From Pacificimonas flava (GTDB lineage Bacteria > Pseudomonadota > Alphaproteobacteria > Sphingomonadales > Sphingomonadaceae): a stretch of 64,000 nucleotides of DNA. The stretch is from the NCBI RefSeq assembly GCF_000342165.1, contig NZ_AMRV01000001.1, positions 124,001 through 188,000 of the forward strand, in the 5' to 3' direction. The position numbers and the translations under genes were made by a program. Within the stretch, counting starts at the first letter, position 1, and every line of letters begins with the position of its first letter. Shown piece after piece: positions 1 through 9,077 of the stretch. The notes beneath the pieces are model-generated. The model did not search any database. It had not been told where the DNA came from and saw only the letters and a program-made list of their open reading frames with translations.

Positions 1-613
1 GCAGGTCCTCGTCCTGATGACGCTGCTGGCCGTGCTGCCCTCGGTACTTCTGATGATGACCGCCTTCACCCGCATCATCATCGTCCTGTCGATCTTGCGT
101 CAGGCGCTGGGTTTGCAGCAGACGCCGCCGAACCAGGTGCTGGTCGGCCTCTCGGTCTTCCTGACCTTCTTCGTCATGGCGCCCGTCTTTTCCCAGCTGA
201 ACCAGGACGTCTTCGAGCCGTATACGGCGGGGCAGGTAGCGATCGGTGGCGGTATCGAGCGTGGCGGCGAGATCATGCACGGCTTCATGATGGCGCAGAC
301 CCGTGAGCGGGATCTGACCATGTTCGCCGACATGGCGGAGGAGGGGCCGTTCGCCCGGCCCGAGGACGTGCCGTTTTCGGTGCTTCTGCCGGCCTTCGTC
401 ACCAGCGAGCTGAAAACCGCGTTCCAGATCGGCTTCCTGATCTTCCTGCCGTTCCTGATCATCGATCTGGTGGTGGCGAGCGTGCTCATGTCGCTTGGCA
501 TGATGATGCTGTCGCCGACGCTCATCTCGCTGCCGTTCAAGCTCCTCCTGTTCGTCGCGGTCGACGGCTGGGCGCTCACGATGAGCTCGCTCGCCTCAAG
601 CTTCACGGTGTAG
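1..613 (+). CDS. fliP: Flagellar type III export protein FliP (5' end outside window)
   Basis: Core membrane subunit of the flagellar type III export gate, which assembles with FliQ and FliR at the base of the basal body. The reading frame is open from base 2, upstream of the first ATG at 17, so the N-terminus (signal and first residues) lies outside the window. The visible part carries the family hallmark LRQALGLQQTPPNQVLVGL followed by a hydrophobic FLTFFVMAPVF segment, and the C-terminal conserved block with TSELKTAFQIGF and further membrane helices up to the stop. It is followed after 4 nt by fliQ, the usual fliP-fliQ-fliR-flhB order. Identification is secure; only the 5' extent is unknown. 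Confidence 0.96.
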   Translation, partial: QVLVLMTLLAVLPSVLLMMTAFTRIIIVLSILRQALGLQQTPPNQVLVGLSVFLTFFVMAPVFSQLNQDVFEPYTAGQVAIGGGIERGGEIMHGFMMAQTRERDLTMFADMAEEGPFARPEDVPFSVLLPAFVTSELKTAFQIGFLIFLPFLIIDLVVASVLMSLGMMMLSPTLISLPFKLLLFVAVDGWALTMSSLASSFTV

Positions 614-617
614 CCCG

Positions 618-884
618 ATGTCAGCGGAAATCTCTGGCCTCGCCACGGAAATGCTGTGGGTGCTGTTCTTTATCATGCTGCCGGTCATCCTGCCGGCGCT
701 GCTCGTCGGCTTGCTTCTCGGCATGGTGCAGGCGGCGACGTCCATCAACGAGATGACACTCAGCTTCGTGCCGAAGATCCTGATCGTCATGGTCTGCCTG
801 GCGGTGTTCGGCGGCGCGATGATGGGTCTTCTCAGCGATTTCACGCTGCGCGTCTTCGAGACGATCCCGCTTCTGTCGCGATGA
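618..884 (+). CDS. fliQ: Flagellar biosynthesis protein FliQ
   Basis: Small (88 aa) inner-membrane subunit of the flagellar export gate. It has two hydrophobic hairpin segments (about residues 13-37 and 53-77) separated by the conserved QAATSINEMTLSFVPK stretch that is diagnostic of FliQ/SctS. The ATG at 618 lies 4 nt after the fliP stop. The stop overlaps the fliR start (ATGA at 881-884), indicating translational coupling in one operon. Length and position are typical. Confidence 0.96.
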   Translation: MSAEISGLATEMLWVLFFIMLPVILPALLVGLLLGMVQAATSINEMTLSFVPKILIVMVCLAVFGGAMMGLLSDFTLRVFETIPLLSR

Positions 885-1663
885 CGCAGATCCTTGGCCT
901 CGATGTGGAAGCGCAGTTCGTGGCGCTGCTGTTCGCCATGCTTCGTATCGGCGGCGCGTTCCTCGTTGCGCCCGTCTTCTCAGCGCTCGGCCTGCCCATC
1001 ATCGTGCGCGTGTCGCTTTCCGCCGCGATCGGTTTCATCGTCATCGGGGCTGCCGGCGTAACGCCGCCCGCCGATCCCCTGTCCCTCGTCGCGCTTGCCG
1101 CGGCGGTTCAGGAGGTGATGCTCGGCCTCGCCATGGGGTTCGTGTTGCAGGTCGCCTTTGCCGCGCCGCTCCTCGCCGGGGATTATATCGCCAACAGCAT
1201 GGGGCTCGGCTTCGCGTCGATGATGAACCCCCAGATGGGCGTGAACAGCCCGGTTCTGGCGCAGTTCCTGATGATCTTCACCGTTCTCCTGTTCCTTGGC
1301 ATGGACGGGCACCTCATTCTGCTGCGCGCCCTTGTCGACAGCTACGAGGTGCTTCCCATCGCTGGGGACTGGCTGACGGCTTCGCTCGGTCAGAACATCG
1401 CCTTGTTCGGCGCCATCATGTTTCGCGCCGGGCTGATGATCGCGCTTCCGGTCGGCTTTGCGCTGTTCGCCGTCAACATCGTCGTCGGCGTCATGACGCG
1501 AAGTGCGCCGCAGCTGAACATCTTCGCCGTCGGTCTGCCGCTGACGCTGATGATCGGCACCGCCCTTCTGGCGCTTCTGTTTCCGGGAATGACGGCCCTG
1601 TTCGAGGATGTCATCGAGGAGGGGCTGACGATGGTCACCGATATTTCCGAGGGGCGCTTCTGA
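881..1663 (+). CDS. fliR: Flagellar biosynthesis protein FliR
   Basis: Multi-pass membrane subunit of the flagellar export gate, completing the FliPQR complex. The start is taken as the ATG at 881, which overlaps the fliQ stop and gives a 260-aa product beginning MTQILGLDVEAQ; an upstream extension of the frame would run through fliQ and is not needed. About six hydrophobic segments are visible. The motif SMGLGFASMMNPQMG (about residues 104-118) and the ending with VGLPLTLMIG are typical of FliR/SctT. It overlaps flhB through TGATG at 1661-1665. Confidence 0.95.
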   Translation: MTQILGLDVEAQFVALLFAMLRIGGAFLVAPVFSALGLPIIVRVSLSAAIGFIVIGAAGVTPPADPLSLVALAAAVQEVMLGLAMGFVLQVAFAAPLLAGDYIANSMGLGFASMMNPQMGVNSPVLAQFLMIFTVLLFLGMDGHLILLRALVDSYEVLPIAGDWLTASLGQNIALFGAIMFRAGLMIALPVGFALFAVNIVVGVMTRSAPQLNIFAVGLPLTLMIGTALLALLFPGMTALFEDVIEEGLTMVTDISEGRF

Positions 1664-2808
1664 TGGCCGATGCCCCCGATCAGGACCAGAAAACAGAAGC
1701 GCCGACCGAAAAGAAGAAGGCGGATGCTCGCAAGGACGGCGATGTTCCGAAGTCTCGCGAGCTGCTGACCGCTGCCGTGATGCTGGTCGGCTGCGCCTAT
1801 CTGGTCTTTACCGGCGGCATGCTGTTCAGCGGCATGTCCGATGTTCTGGTGACCGGTCTCACCTTCGATCGCGGCGACCTTGCAACCTTTGATGTGCTTG
1901 GACGCACCTTGCGCCTTCTCGGGGCCGTAGCGCTGCCGCTGGCCGGCCTGCTGTTTGCCACGATCATCGGCGCGGTGCTGGCGCAGGCGATGCTTGGCGG
2001 CCTGCAATTCAACATGAAGGCCGCCAAGCCGAAGGCCAGCAAGATCAATCCGATGGCGGGAATGAAGCGGATGTTTTCCGCAAATTCGCTGATCGAACTG
2101 GGCAAGTCCGTGTTGAAAGTCGCCCTGATCGGCGCGTGCGGCTTCGTCGTCCTATGGCAGGGCCGCGACCTCCTCCTCGGGCTTGGCTATGCTTCGGTCA
2201 CGGGCGCTATCGACAAGGTCGGCAGCACGCTCGCCCTGCTGATGTTCACGCTGGTCGGCAGTCTTGTGGTCGTCGCACTGGTCGACGTGCCGGTCCAGCT
2301 TATTCAGCGCACCAAAAAGCTGCGCATGACGAAGCAGGAGGTGAAGGACGAACACAAGCAGAGCGAGGGCTCGCCCGAAGTGCGCGCTGCCATTCGCCAG
2401 CGCCAGCGCGACGCGATCAAGCGCGACGTAAGGCAGGGCGTCGACATGGCGAATGTCGTTCTGACCAATCCGACGCACTTCGCCGTCGCGCTGTCCTACG
2501 ACCAGAAGAAGGGCGGCGCGCCCGTTGTCGTCGCGGCGGGCAAGGACGAGGTGGCAGCGGTCATTCGTGAATTGGCCGCGGAGCTTGGGAAGCCGGTCCT
2601 GTCCTATCCGCAACTGGCACGCGCGATCTACTTCACCAGCAAGGTTGGCGAGGAGATCAAGAGCGAACTGTTCGTTGCCGTCGCGACCGTACTGGCGTTC
2701 ATCTTCGATCTCGATCGCGATCTTTCGCGTGCGAAACCCGCCGTAACCGTGCCGCCGGCGATGCGTTTCGACGAGCGCGGCGATCGCCCGAAGGCGGAGC
2801 AGCCATGA
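1663..2808 (+). CDS. flhB: Flagellar export switch protein FlhB
   Basis: Autocleaving substrate-specificity switch of flagellar export; it changes secretion from hook to filament substrates. 381 aa: a charged N-terminus (QDQKTEAPTEKKKADARKDG, the family signature), four hydrophobic segments between about residues 30 and 215, and a cytoplasmic domain with the NPTH self-cleavage motif in VVLTNPTHFAVAL (about residue 270). The start overlaps the fliR stop. The Pro/Glu-rich tail is short. The gene closes the export-gate block; an 88-nt spacer with a hairpin separates it from fliD. Confidence 0.96.
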   Translation: MADAPDQDQKTEAPTEKKKADARKDGDVPKSRELLTAAVMLVGCAYLVFTGGMLFSGMSDVLVTGLTFDRGDLATFDVLGRTLRLLGAVALPLAGLLFATIIGAVLAQAMLGGLQFNMKAAKPKASKINPMAGMKRMFSANSLIELGKSVLKVALIGACGFVVLWQGRDLLLGLGYASVTGAIDKVGSTLALLMFTLVGSLVVVALVDVPVQLIQRTKKLRMTKQEVKDEHKQSEGSPEVRAAIRQRQRDAIKRDVRQGVDMANVVLTNPTHFAVALSYDQKKGGAPVVVAAGKDEVAAVIRELAAELGKPVLSYPQLARAIYFTSKVGEEIKSELFVAVATVLAFIFDLDRDLSRAKPAVTVPPAMRFDERGDRPKAEQP

Positions 2809-2859
2809 CCCATTTAATGGGCGGCCGCAGCGGTCGTTATCCTCATACAACACGCGCAG

Positions 2860-2879
2860 GCGTTCGGGCGGCCGAACGC
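2860..2879 (+). other. Perfect 8-bp hairpin just upstream of fliD
   Basis: GCGTTCGG at 2860-2867 pairs with CCGAACGC at 2872-2879 around a 4-nt GCGG loop. It sits in the flhB-fliD spacer and ends one base before the purine-rich ribosome-binding site of fliD. There is no U-tract, so it is not a classical intrinsic terminator. It could protect or pause the transcript, or modulate fliD translation (inference). Confidence 0.45.
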
Positions 2880-2896
2880 AAGGAAAGGGGGTAGTC

Positions 2897-4903
2897 TTGG
2901 ATATTCTTTCTGCCCTGGGCTCAGGCTCCGGCCTTAACACCAGCGAAATCATCAGCGGCCTCGTCGCGGCCGAGCGGGATCCGAAGACGGAGCTTCTGAG
3001 CAAGCGCCGGGAGGCTGCCGACACGAAGATTTCCGCGCTCGGCCAGGTCCGTGCGACCGTCGGCGCCTTTTCCGACGCCTTGCGCTCGCTGCAGTCGAGC
3101 GGCGCGCTGGGCGTGCTGCCGCAAATGAGCCGAACGGATCTTGCGACCGCGACGATCGTCAGCAGCAAGGCGAGGCCTGCCAATCTCAGCTTCTCCGTGG
3201 AGGCTCTTGCGGCGCCGCAAAAGCTGGTCAGCCGCGCGTTCGGACCGGGAGAGTCCGGCTCGCTGGGCACCGGGAAGATCACCATCGATCTGGGTCGTTT
3301 CACCTATGACAGCGAAGGCATGCCCAGCGCGTTCGAAGGTGCGCTTCCGCCAAAAAGCCTGACGCTCGACATCGGATCCTCCGACCAGACACTCGACGCC
3401 ATCGCCGCGAAGATCAACGCCGCGGGTATAGGCCTTACCGCTTCTCTCCTGCGAGACGGGGATACGACCCGGCTGATCATGAAGGGACCGGAGGGGGCCG
3501 AGAACGGCTTCAAGATCAGCGTCGAGCCGGACGACCCTGCAAGCGCCCTCGCCGATCTCAGCTTCGACGTCGGTGCCGGTGCGATGACGCAGACGCAGGC
3601 CGCGAAGGACGCGCGCCTCCTGGTCGAGGGCGTCGAGATTACGCGATCCTCGAACCGCATCGACGATCTGGTCACCGGCGTCCAGATCGACCTGATCAAG
3701 GCCGAGCCGGGCGAAACCATCAATCTGGCGGCAGCCTACGATACGGCCGAACTGTCCACGGCAGTCGGCAATTTCACCGCAGCCTATAACGAACTCGTCG
3801 GGCTCCTGAACGAGTTGACGGCTCGTCCGACGGGCAGTTCGGAGGGCGGCGCGCTGAACGGTTCGCGAGAGGTGCGGGAGCTTCAGAGCCAGCTGAGCGC
3901 CCTGACCACCACGCGTCTCGGCACGGGATCGAACGCTGTTCGTCTGGCGGACATCGGCGTGAAGAGCAATCGGGACGGCACGCTGTCGCTGGACAATGAG
4001 GCGCTGCAAACGGTTGTGTCTCAGACGCCGGAAGTGCTGTCGACGCTGTTCGGTGACAGCGCATCCTTTTCCGCCGGCGGTATCGCTCTGGACAGCGATG
4101 TGTCGGGCATCCCGGCGGGCGAGTACGAACTGACCGACGTGGTCCCGGCAACGCGCGGGACGCTGCGGGGTACCTCCCAGCCCAATGCCTTCGACATGCC
4201 GCTTACGATCGATTCCTCAAATCGAAACATCCGCGTGCGCGTCGACGGGGTGGGGTCGCTGACCATCGCCCTCGATGACGGAACGTATACCAGTTACGCG
4301 GAATTTGCCGCGATGATGGATCGGGCGATCGCGCGGGACTCCCTGCTGGCGAACTTCGGGGCCGGTGGCTCGGTGGCGGTGGAGAACGACAGCCTGGTTT
4401 TCACCTCGAACAGCAAGGGTGTCAGCAGCAGCTTCGCAATTACGGAAATGGACCCCGCGCTCAGTGCCCGCCTGGGCCTCGATACGGCCACGGCCCAGCA
4501 GGGCACCGCCGCTTCGGGGAAGCTGAACGGCCGGGACCTTCTGAGTTTCGGCGACAGTCTGATGGTGAAATCCGGCGACCCCGGTGCGGGCATGAAGTTC
4601 ACCGCCACCGCCGCCATCGCGAGCGCCACGTTCGAAGTCTCGCACGGGCTTAGCACGCAGCTCGCACGCATCGCGGAGCAGGCCGCAAGTGCCGATGGCG
4701 GTATCGGGAGCCGGCTGGCGGCTCTGAACAACGAACAGCTTCGCATCGGTGAGGATGAAGAGAAGCTCGAGGCCCGAATGGTGTCCTACGAGGCGCGGCT
4801 GAAGGCTCAGTTCGGAGCGATGGAAGCGGCGGTTGCCGGCTTCAAGTCGACACAGGACTTTCTCGACCAGCAGATCAAAATGTGGACCAGTTCGGAAAAT
4901 TGA
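2897..4903 (+). CDS. fliD: Flagellar filament cap protein FliD
   Basis: Filament-capping protein (HAP2) that promotes flagellin polymerisation at the growing tip. The start is a TTG at 2897, chosen because AGGAAAGGGGG at 2881-2891 is a strong ribosome-binding site and the resulting N-terminus MDILSALGSGSGLNTSEIIS matches the FliD family. The N-terminal (about 1-110) and C-terminal (about 560-668) segments are heptad-rich and flank variable middle domains. At 668 aa it is longer than the 450-500 aa usual in enterics, so the exposed central domains are enlarged. fliS follows 13 nt after the stop. Confidence 0.92.
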   Translation: MDILSALGSGSGLNTSEIISGLVAAERDPKTELLSKRREAADTKISALGQVRATVGAFSDALRSLQSSGALGVLPQMSRTDLATATIVSSKARPANLSFSVEALAAPQKLVSRAFGPGESGSLGTGKITIDLGRFTYDSEGMPSAFEGALPPKSLTLDIGSSDQTLDAIAAKINAAGIGLTASLLRDGDTTRLIMKGPEGAENGFKISVEPDDPASALADLSFDVGAGAMTQTQAAKDARLLVEGVEITRSSNRIDDLVTGVQIDLIKAEPGETINLAAAYDTAELSTAVGNFTAAYNELVGLLNELTARPTGSSEGGALNGSREVRELQSQLSALTTTRLGTGSNAVRLADIGVKSNRDGTLSLDNEALQTVVSQTPEVLSTLFGDSASFSAGGIALDSDVSGIPAGEYELTDVVPATRGTLRGTSQPNAFDMPLTIDSSNRNIRVRVDGVGSLTIALDDGTYTSYAEFAAMMDRAIARDSLLANFGAGGSVAVENDSLVFTSNSKGVSSSFAITEMDPALSARLGLDTATAQQGTAASGKLNGRDLLSFGDSLMVKSGDPGAGMKFTATAAIASATFEVSHGLSTQLARIAEQAASADGGIGSRLAALNNEQLRIGEDEEKLEARMVSYEARLKAQFGAMEAAVAGFKSTQDFLDQQIKMWTSSEN

Positions 4904-4916
4904 GGTGGTATCGGTG

Positions 4917-5303
4917 ATGTACTCGGTAAAGCAGGCGGCGAATTTCTATACGGACCGCGGACGCGAAGCGTCCGTTGCGGGCGCAACCCCGCATCAGCTC
5001 GTGAAGATCATGTTCGACGAACTGGAAAGTGTCCTCGGCGCGCTGGTCCACCTCAATTCTCCCGAGCTGCGCGAGCGGCGCGTGGCCGCGGCCAACCGGG
5101 CCGTCACAATTCTCTACGGTTTGTCGTCGACTCTCGACTTCGAACGGGGCGGGCGCATCGCGGAAGATCTGCAGGCGATCTACGACTACGCCATTCGCCG
5201 CATTCAGGCGGGCATTTCCGGGACGGCCGATGAAGGGGTCTTTGCCGAGGTGGCCGGTCTGATCGGCGAAATCGCCGGGGCGTGGACGGAAATCCGGCAG
5301 TGA
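4917..5303 (+). CDS. fliS: Flagellin export chaperone FliS
   Basis: Cytoplasmic four-helix chaperone that binds the flagellin C-terminus before export. The product from the ATG at 4917 is 128 aa, begins MYSVKQAANFYTDRGREASV and carries the FliS hallmark ATPHQLVKIMFDEL, followed by helices with the conserved pattern RAVTILYGLSSTLDF. A GAGG at 4902-4905 serves as the ribosome-binding site and overlaps the fliD stop. The stop overlaps the GTG start of the next small gene (GTGA, 5300-5303). Both length and position after fliD are typical. Confidence 0.92.
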   Translation: MYSVKQAANFYTDRGREASVAGATPHQLVKIMFDELESVLGALVHLNSPELRERRVAAANRAVTILYGLSSTLDFERGGRIAEDLQAIYDYAIRRIQAGISGTADEGVFAEVAGLIGEIAGAWTEIRQ

Positions 5304-5617
5304 CGCCGCTCGCGCGCCACTTTGACGATATCGACCTTATCGTCGCGCAGCAGGAGGAGTTCGTCCGTCAGGGGCAGATTGCGAGCGCGGCGCATTGTCT
5401 GCCGCTGATCGAAGCCCATGTCCGGCAACTCGCAAGCACTGCGGCGCAGTACGGATCAGGCCGTGAAAGTGCCGAGCGGTTGCAGCGGATCAGCGGACGT
5501 TATACGGCCATGCAGCAGCAGATCGAGCAGCAGAAAGCTGCGGTTGAATCGGCGCTCGGGCAGGCGGCGGGGCGGGCGCGGCGCGCCCGTAGCTATGCCG
5601 TCGCGGAGGCCTGCTGA
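5300..5617 (+). CDS. Small FliT-like flagellar protein (hypothetical)
   Basis: 105 aa from a GTG at 5300 that overlaps the fliS stop; a GTG at 5282 would add six residues. The protein is predicted all-helical, with acidic/Gln-rich heptads (DDIDLIVAQQEEFVRQG, and MQQQIEQQKAAVESALGQAAG near the C-terminus) and an Arg-rich end. Its position directly after fliS is where fliT, the FliD chaperone, sits in many bacteria, so a FliT-type chaperone role is inferred from context and size. I see no diagnostic motif. It converges with the sigma-54 activator gene, overlapping its 3' end by about 25 nt. Confidence 0.6.
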   Translation: MTPLARHFDDIDLIVAQQEEFVRQGQIASAAHCLPLIEAHVRQLASTAAQYGSGRESAERLQRISGRYTAMQQQIEQQKAAVESALGQAAGRARRARSYAVAEAC

Positions 5618-6837
5618 AGGGCGTCCTTCCTTTCGAAACCGTATTTCCGCATCTTCTCGCATAGTGTCGTTCGCTGGAGCCCCAGCATTTTGGCCGCTTC
5701 GCTTACGGTGTGTCCCGTCCGGATCAGGGCGGACTCGATGAACTCGACCTCCAGATCCTGAAGAATTTTCTTCAAGTTCACCTTGCCGGATCCCAGCATC
5801 TCCTCTGCACGCGGCATCGGCGCTGCTTCATTGGTCGTCACATCCATCGTGCGCTGCGCCGCGACAGCGACCGCCTCGGGCGCCCTGTCCTTCAGAAACG
5901 GCAAGGCCGTCACATTGTTCGGCGCTGCCGGCATGGTCGGCACAGCCGGCACCGATGCAGGCATTGCAGGGACCTGTTCCGCCGAACGCGCGAGGGGCGT
6001 CACGGCCTCGCCGGCATCGATCTGCGCGCGCATCCGCCCCAGGGACAGAAGGAACTGCGTTCCCGCCGCGTCCACCTCCTTACCGCGGTAGAGGACCGAC
6101 GCGCGCTCCGCCCAGTTTCGCAGTTCGCGCACATTTCCGGGCCAGTCATAGGCGACCAGCGCCTCGAGAGCCGACGGACTGAGTGCGAACGCCGGCGACC
6201 CATTGCCGAATTCGGCGGCGAAATGGGCAGCGAGTTCCGGCACATCGTCGCGCCGCGCTTGCAAGGAGGGCAGGTGGATGGGGAAGATGTTCAAACGGTA
6301 GAAAAGGTCTTCGCGGAAGCTGCCGTCGGCGATCCGCTCCTGCAGGTCGCGGTGCGTGGCGGCGACGACGCGAACGTCGACGGCGATGCTCTTATTTCCG
6401 CCGACGCGCTCGAAACGCCGCTCCTCCAGAACCCGAAGCAACTTCACCTGCATCTCCAGCGGCATGTCGCCGATCTCGTCCAGGAAGATCGTGCCGCCAT
6501 GTGCGGCCTCGAAGCGGCCGATACGCGTACCCGCAGCGCCGGTGAAAGCGCCCTTCTCATGACCGAACAATTCGCTTTCGATCAGTTCGGCAGGGATGGC
6601 GCCGCAATTGACGGAAATCATCGGTCCATTCGCGCGATCCGAAAGCGCGTGCAGGGTTCGCGCAGCAATCTCCTTGCCCGACCCGGAGGGGCCGGTGATC
6701 AGGCACGTGGCGGTCGAGGCGGCCACCTGATCGATGAAGTAGCGAACGGCCTCCATGGCGGCGCTCGAACCCAGCAGCAGCGGACGCTTGCCCTTTACTG
6801 CCCCGCCCCGCGTCAAAATTCCGTTCTCGATTGCCAA
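5593..6837 (-). CDS. Sigma-54-dependent activator, Fis family (FlbD-like)
   Basis: Bacterial enhancer-binding protein that uses ATP to open sigma-54 promoters. The AAA+ domain has Walker A GPSGSGKE, the sigma-54 contact loop GAFTGA, the Walker B region [13 protein letters not shown] and the arginine-finger region [11 protein letters not shown] Fis-type helix-turn-helix ([20 protein letters not shown]) is at the C-terminus. There is no receiver domain: the N-terminal part is only a few dozen residues. The start is a TTG at 6837 behind an AAGGGG site; a TTG at 6906 would add 23 residues but lacks a ribosome-binding site. The flagellar neighbourhood suggests a role like FlbD in class III flagellar transcription (inference). 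Confidence 0.88.
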   Translation of the reverse strand: MAIENGILTRGGAVKGKRPLLLGSSAAMEAVRYFIDQVAASTATCLITGPSGSGKEIAARTLHALSDRANGPMISVNCGAIPAELIESELFGHEKGAFTGAAGTRIGRFEAAHGGTIFLDEIGDMPLEMQVKLLRVLEERRFERVGGNKSIAVDVRVVAATHRDLQERIADGSFREDLFYRLNIFPIHLPSLQARRDDVPELAAHFAAEFGNGSPAFALSPSALEALVAYDWPGNVRELRNWAERASVLYRGKEVDAAGTQFLLSLGRMRAQIDAGEAVTPLARSAEQVPAMPASVPAVPTMPAAPNNVTALPFLKDRAPEAVAVAAQRTMDVTTNEAAPMPRAEEMLGSGKVNLKKILQDLEVEFIESALIRTGHTVSEAAKMLGLQRTTLCEKMRKYGFERKDALQQASATA

Positions 6838-7028
6838 CGCCCCGTCCCCTTTTTCAATCGGCCCCACCGGTGCGCCTGAAACTTGACGCTCCGATCCGTC
6901 TCGCAATGTTTCTGGAAGAAACCGCTCCCGGTGAAAAATTCCATAAAGCGAGGTGGTTACCGAGGTGTTAACGGTAGCGTATCGACCCGCGGGAACGTCA
7001 AATTTTTGACAGGCGCGCCGGAAGCTTG

Positions 7029-7898
7029 TCAGAGGAAAGCGCGCAATTCCGACAGGAAATCGTCGACGCGATCATGATGAACCCAGTGACCCGCGCGTTC
7101 GTAAACGGAGACTTCAGCATTTGAAAAATTTCCGATGCGTCCGTCCTCCTGGGGGTTGGAGGCCCAGCTTTCGGCACCGTAGACCAGCCGGACCGGGCAG
7201 GTGATTCGCGACCAGAGGCCGTGCAGATCGTCTTGCGGCACGTCCACCGGCGGCCACACCCGGACGTAGGGATCGAACTTCCAGCTATAGGTGCCGTCCT
7301 CGTTTCGAATGACGGCATGCTTCGTCAGGTGGCGGGCCTGTACGTCCGAGAGATAGGTGTTTTCTTGCTGCATCCGAGACAGGGCGTCTTCGAAAGTCGC
7401 GTAGCGGCGCGGCTGCCGGCCCGCTGCGCCGCGCTTTTCTTCGATCCACAGCCGCCACCGCTCGGAAAGCGGCGTCTCCTCACGCTCGGCGATCATGTTC
7501 GGTGACGGACCGAGCCCCTCTATGGCGACCAGCCGGCGTACGGTTTCAGGATAGAGGCCGGCATATCTGAGTGCGATGTTGCCGCCGAGGGAGTGGGCGA
7601 CGATCGTGACCGGCGACAGACCCAGTTGGTGAACGATCTGCGCAAGGTCGTAAACGTACGACAGGGTCGTGTAATTGCCGCTCTCGTCCCAGGCGCTGTC
7701 GCCATGGCCGCGAAGGTCCGGGCAGATGACGCGCCAGTCGCCGCGCAGAGCCTCTGCCGTCCAGTCCCAGTTGCGGCAATGATCGCGCCCCCCATGCAGC
7801 AGGATAAGCGGCGGGGCGTCCGGGTTTCCCCAGTCGGCAAAATGGAGGCGCGTTCGCTGTGAAATCACCGTCTGGGACGATGGTCCGACGATCTGCAT
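7029..7898 (-). CDS. Alpha/beta-fold hydrolase
   Basis: 289-aa soluble hydrolase of the alpha/beta superfamily. Visible are the oxyanion segment LLHGGRDHCRNWDW, the nucleophile elbow AHSLGG (about residues 103-108) and the catalytic His region YERAGHWVHHDR near the C-terminus; the acid lies in LVYGAESWAS. The substrate cannot be told from sequence. It starts with an ATG at 7898 preceded by a GAGGGG site and lies 36 nt downstream of the pseudo-hydrolase/flavin-reductase fusion on the same strand, so the two are probably co-transcribed and may act in one catabolic pathway (inference). Confidence 0.85.
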   Translation of the reverse strand: MQIVGPSSQTVISQRTRLHFADWGNPDAPPLILLHGGRDHCRNWDWTAEALRGDWRVICPDLRGHGDSAWDESGNYTTLSYVYDLAQIVHQLGLSPVTIVAHSLGGNIALRYAGLYPETVRRLVAIEGLGPSPNMIAEREETPLSERWRLWIEEKRGAAGRQPRRYATFEDALSRMQQENTYLSDVQARHLTKHAVIRNEDGTYSWKFDPYVRVWPPVDVPQDDLHGLWSRITCPVRLVYGAESWASNPQEDGRIGNFSNAEVSVYERAGHWVHHDRVDDFLSELRAFL

Positions 7899-7934
7899 CC
7901 TGACTGCCCCTCTTTTCCCCTGCGGATACGCCGT

Positions 7935-9077
7935 TCAAGCGAAATGCAGGCGCCGATACTTCCCCCGAAAATAAAGAAGCGGATCGCGGCGCGGTTCGAA
8001 GCGGACGCGCTCCACCCTGCCGATCAGCAGAACATGATCACCGGCATCGTGCATCTCGTGCCGTGCGCATTCGAAGCTGGCGAGCGAGTTGCGGATGATC
8101 GGCACGCCGCTATCCCACCGCTCCCAGTCCGTCTCGGCAAAGCGGTCGTCCATCTTCATGGCGAAGCGGTTGGAGACGAGTTGCTGACCGATATGAAGAA
8201 CATTGACCGCAAAAAACGGCGCCTGTTCGAACGCGACCAGACTGCTGGCGGTCTTGGCCAGGCAGACGAGCAGAAGTTCGGGATCGAGAGAGACGGAGGT
8301 GAAGCTGTTTGCGGTTAATCCGACGGGTTCGCCCTCCGCGCCGAGGGTGGTGACGACGGTGACCCCCGTTGCGAAGGTCCCAAGCGCATCGCGAAGCGTA
8401 CGACTGTCCGAACCGGCATGATACTCCGGCGGTTCTCGCGGCACGCGCCGCTCCAGAAACTCGACGAGCACGGCGTTCAGATCCTCGCCTGCATCCGCCA
8501 GAAGTTCGCCGGCGCTTCGCACATGGGCCAGTTCGGCATCGGCAAGCATTTCGGCCAGGGGCGAGGATGCCCCGCCGCCCGCCACCACGAGGCCGGGCAG
8601 GGAAAGGCGGCGCGCGGAGTCCGTCAGCCGCTCGCCGAGGGGCGTATCGCAGCGGTCATCCGCGAGAGCGGCATCGACGCTGGCCGGCGCCCCGCGCGGC
8701 AGATGGGGGGGATCGACGAAGACGGCGCCGCTGGCGATATCGGGGCCGTTCTCCCCAAGGGCAACGAGCGCGATCCAGCAGGCGCTGCCCTGACCGATCA
8801 CAACCGGGCGCGAGGAGAGCTGGGCGAGAATGCTGCCAAGATCGCCCACATGCGCGTCGAGGTCGAACGGTCCGTCGCCGGGATCCTCGCTCTCGCCCTG
8901 ACCCCGCAGGTCGAGACTGACGACATACCGTCCGGCACCGGCGAGTGCGACGGCAATGCCGGTCCAGTCGTCCGATGCGTCTTCTCTCAGCAGCAGAACG
9001 GGCGGAGCATCGGACTGACCGTATGTTTTCGCTGTAAGGCGTATACCGCCATAACCGGAAAATGTGCGTTGCCCCAT
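7935..9077 (-). CDS. Degenerate alpha/beta hydrolase fused to a flavin reductase domain
   Basis: 380 aa from the ATG at 9077 (a GTG at 9083 is two codons upstream). Residues about 1-215 have the layout of an alpha/beta hydrolase, but the nucleophile elbow reads VVIGQGSACW where the family has GHSxGG, and the C-terminal His and Asp positions are not kept, so this half is probably inactive. Residues about 225-380 are a flavin reductase-like (HpaC/NtaB type, FMN-binding split-barrel) domain, with FATGVTVVTT, GLTANSFTSVSLDPELLLVCL and FAVNVLHIGQQ. Such reductases supply FMNH2 to partner monooxygenases. No monooxygenase is adjacent here. Confidence 0.82.
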   Translation of the reverse strand: MGQRTFSGYGGIRLTAKTYGQSDAPPVLLLREDASDDWTGIAVALAGAGRYVVSLDLRGQGESEDPGDGPFDLDAHVGDLGSILAQLSSRPVVIGQGSACWIALVALGENGPDIASGAVFVDPPHLPRGAPASVDAALADDRCDTPLGERLTDSARRLSLPGLVVAGGGASSPLAEMLADAELAHVRSAGELLADAGEDLNAVLVEFLERRVPREPPEYHAGSDSRTLRDALGTFATGVTVVTTLGAEGEPVGLTANSFTSVSLDPELLLVCLAKTASSLVAFEQAPFFAVNVLHIGQQLVSNRFAMKMDDRFAETDWERWDSGVPIIRNSLASFECARHEMHDAGDHVLLIGRVERVRFEPRRDPLLYFRGKYRRLHFA

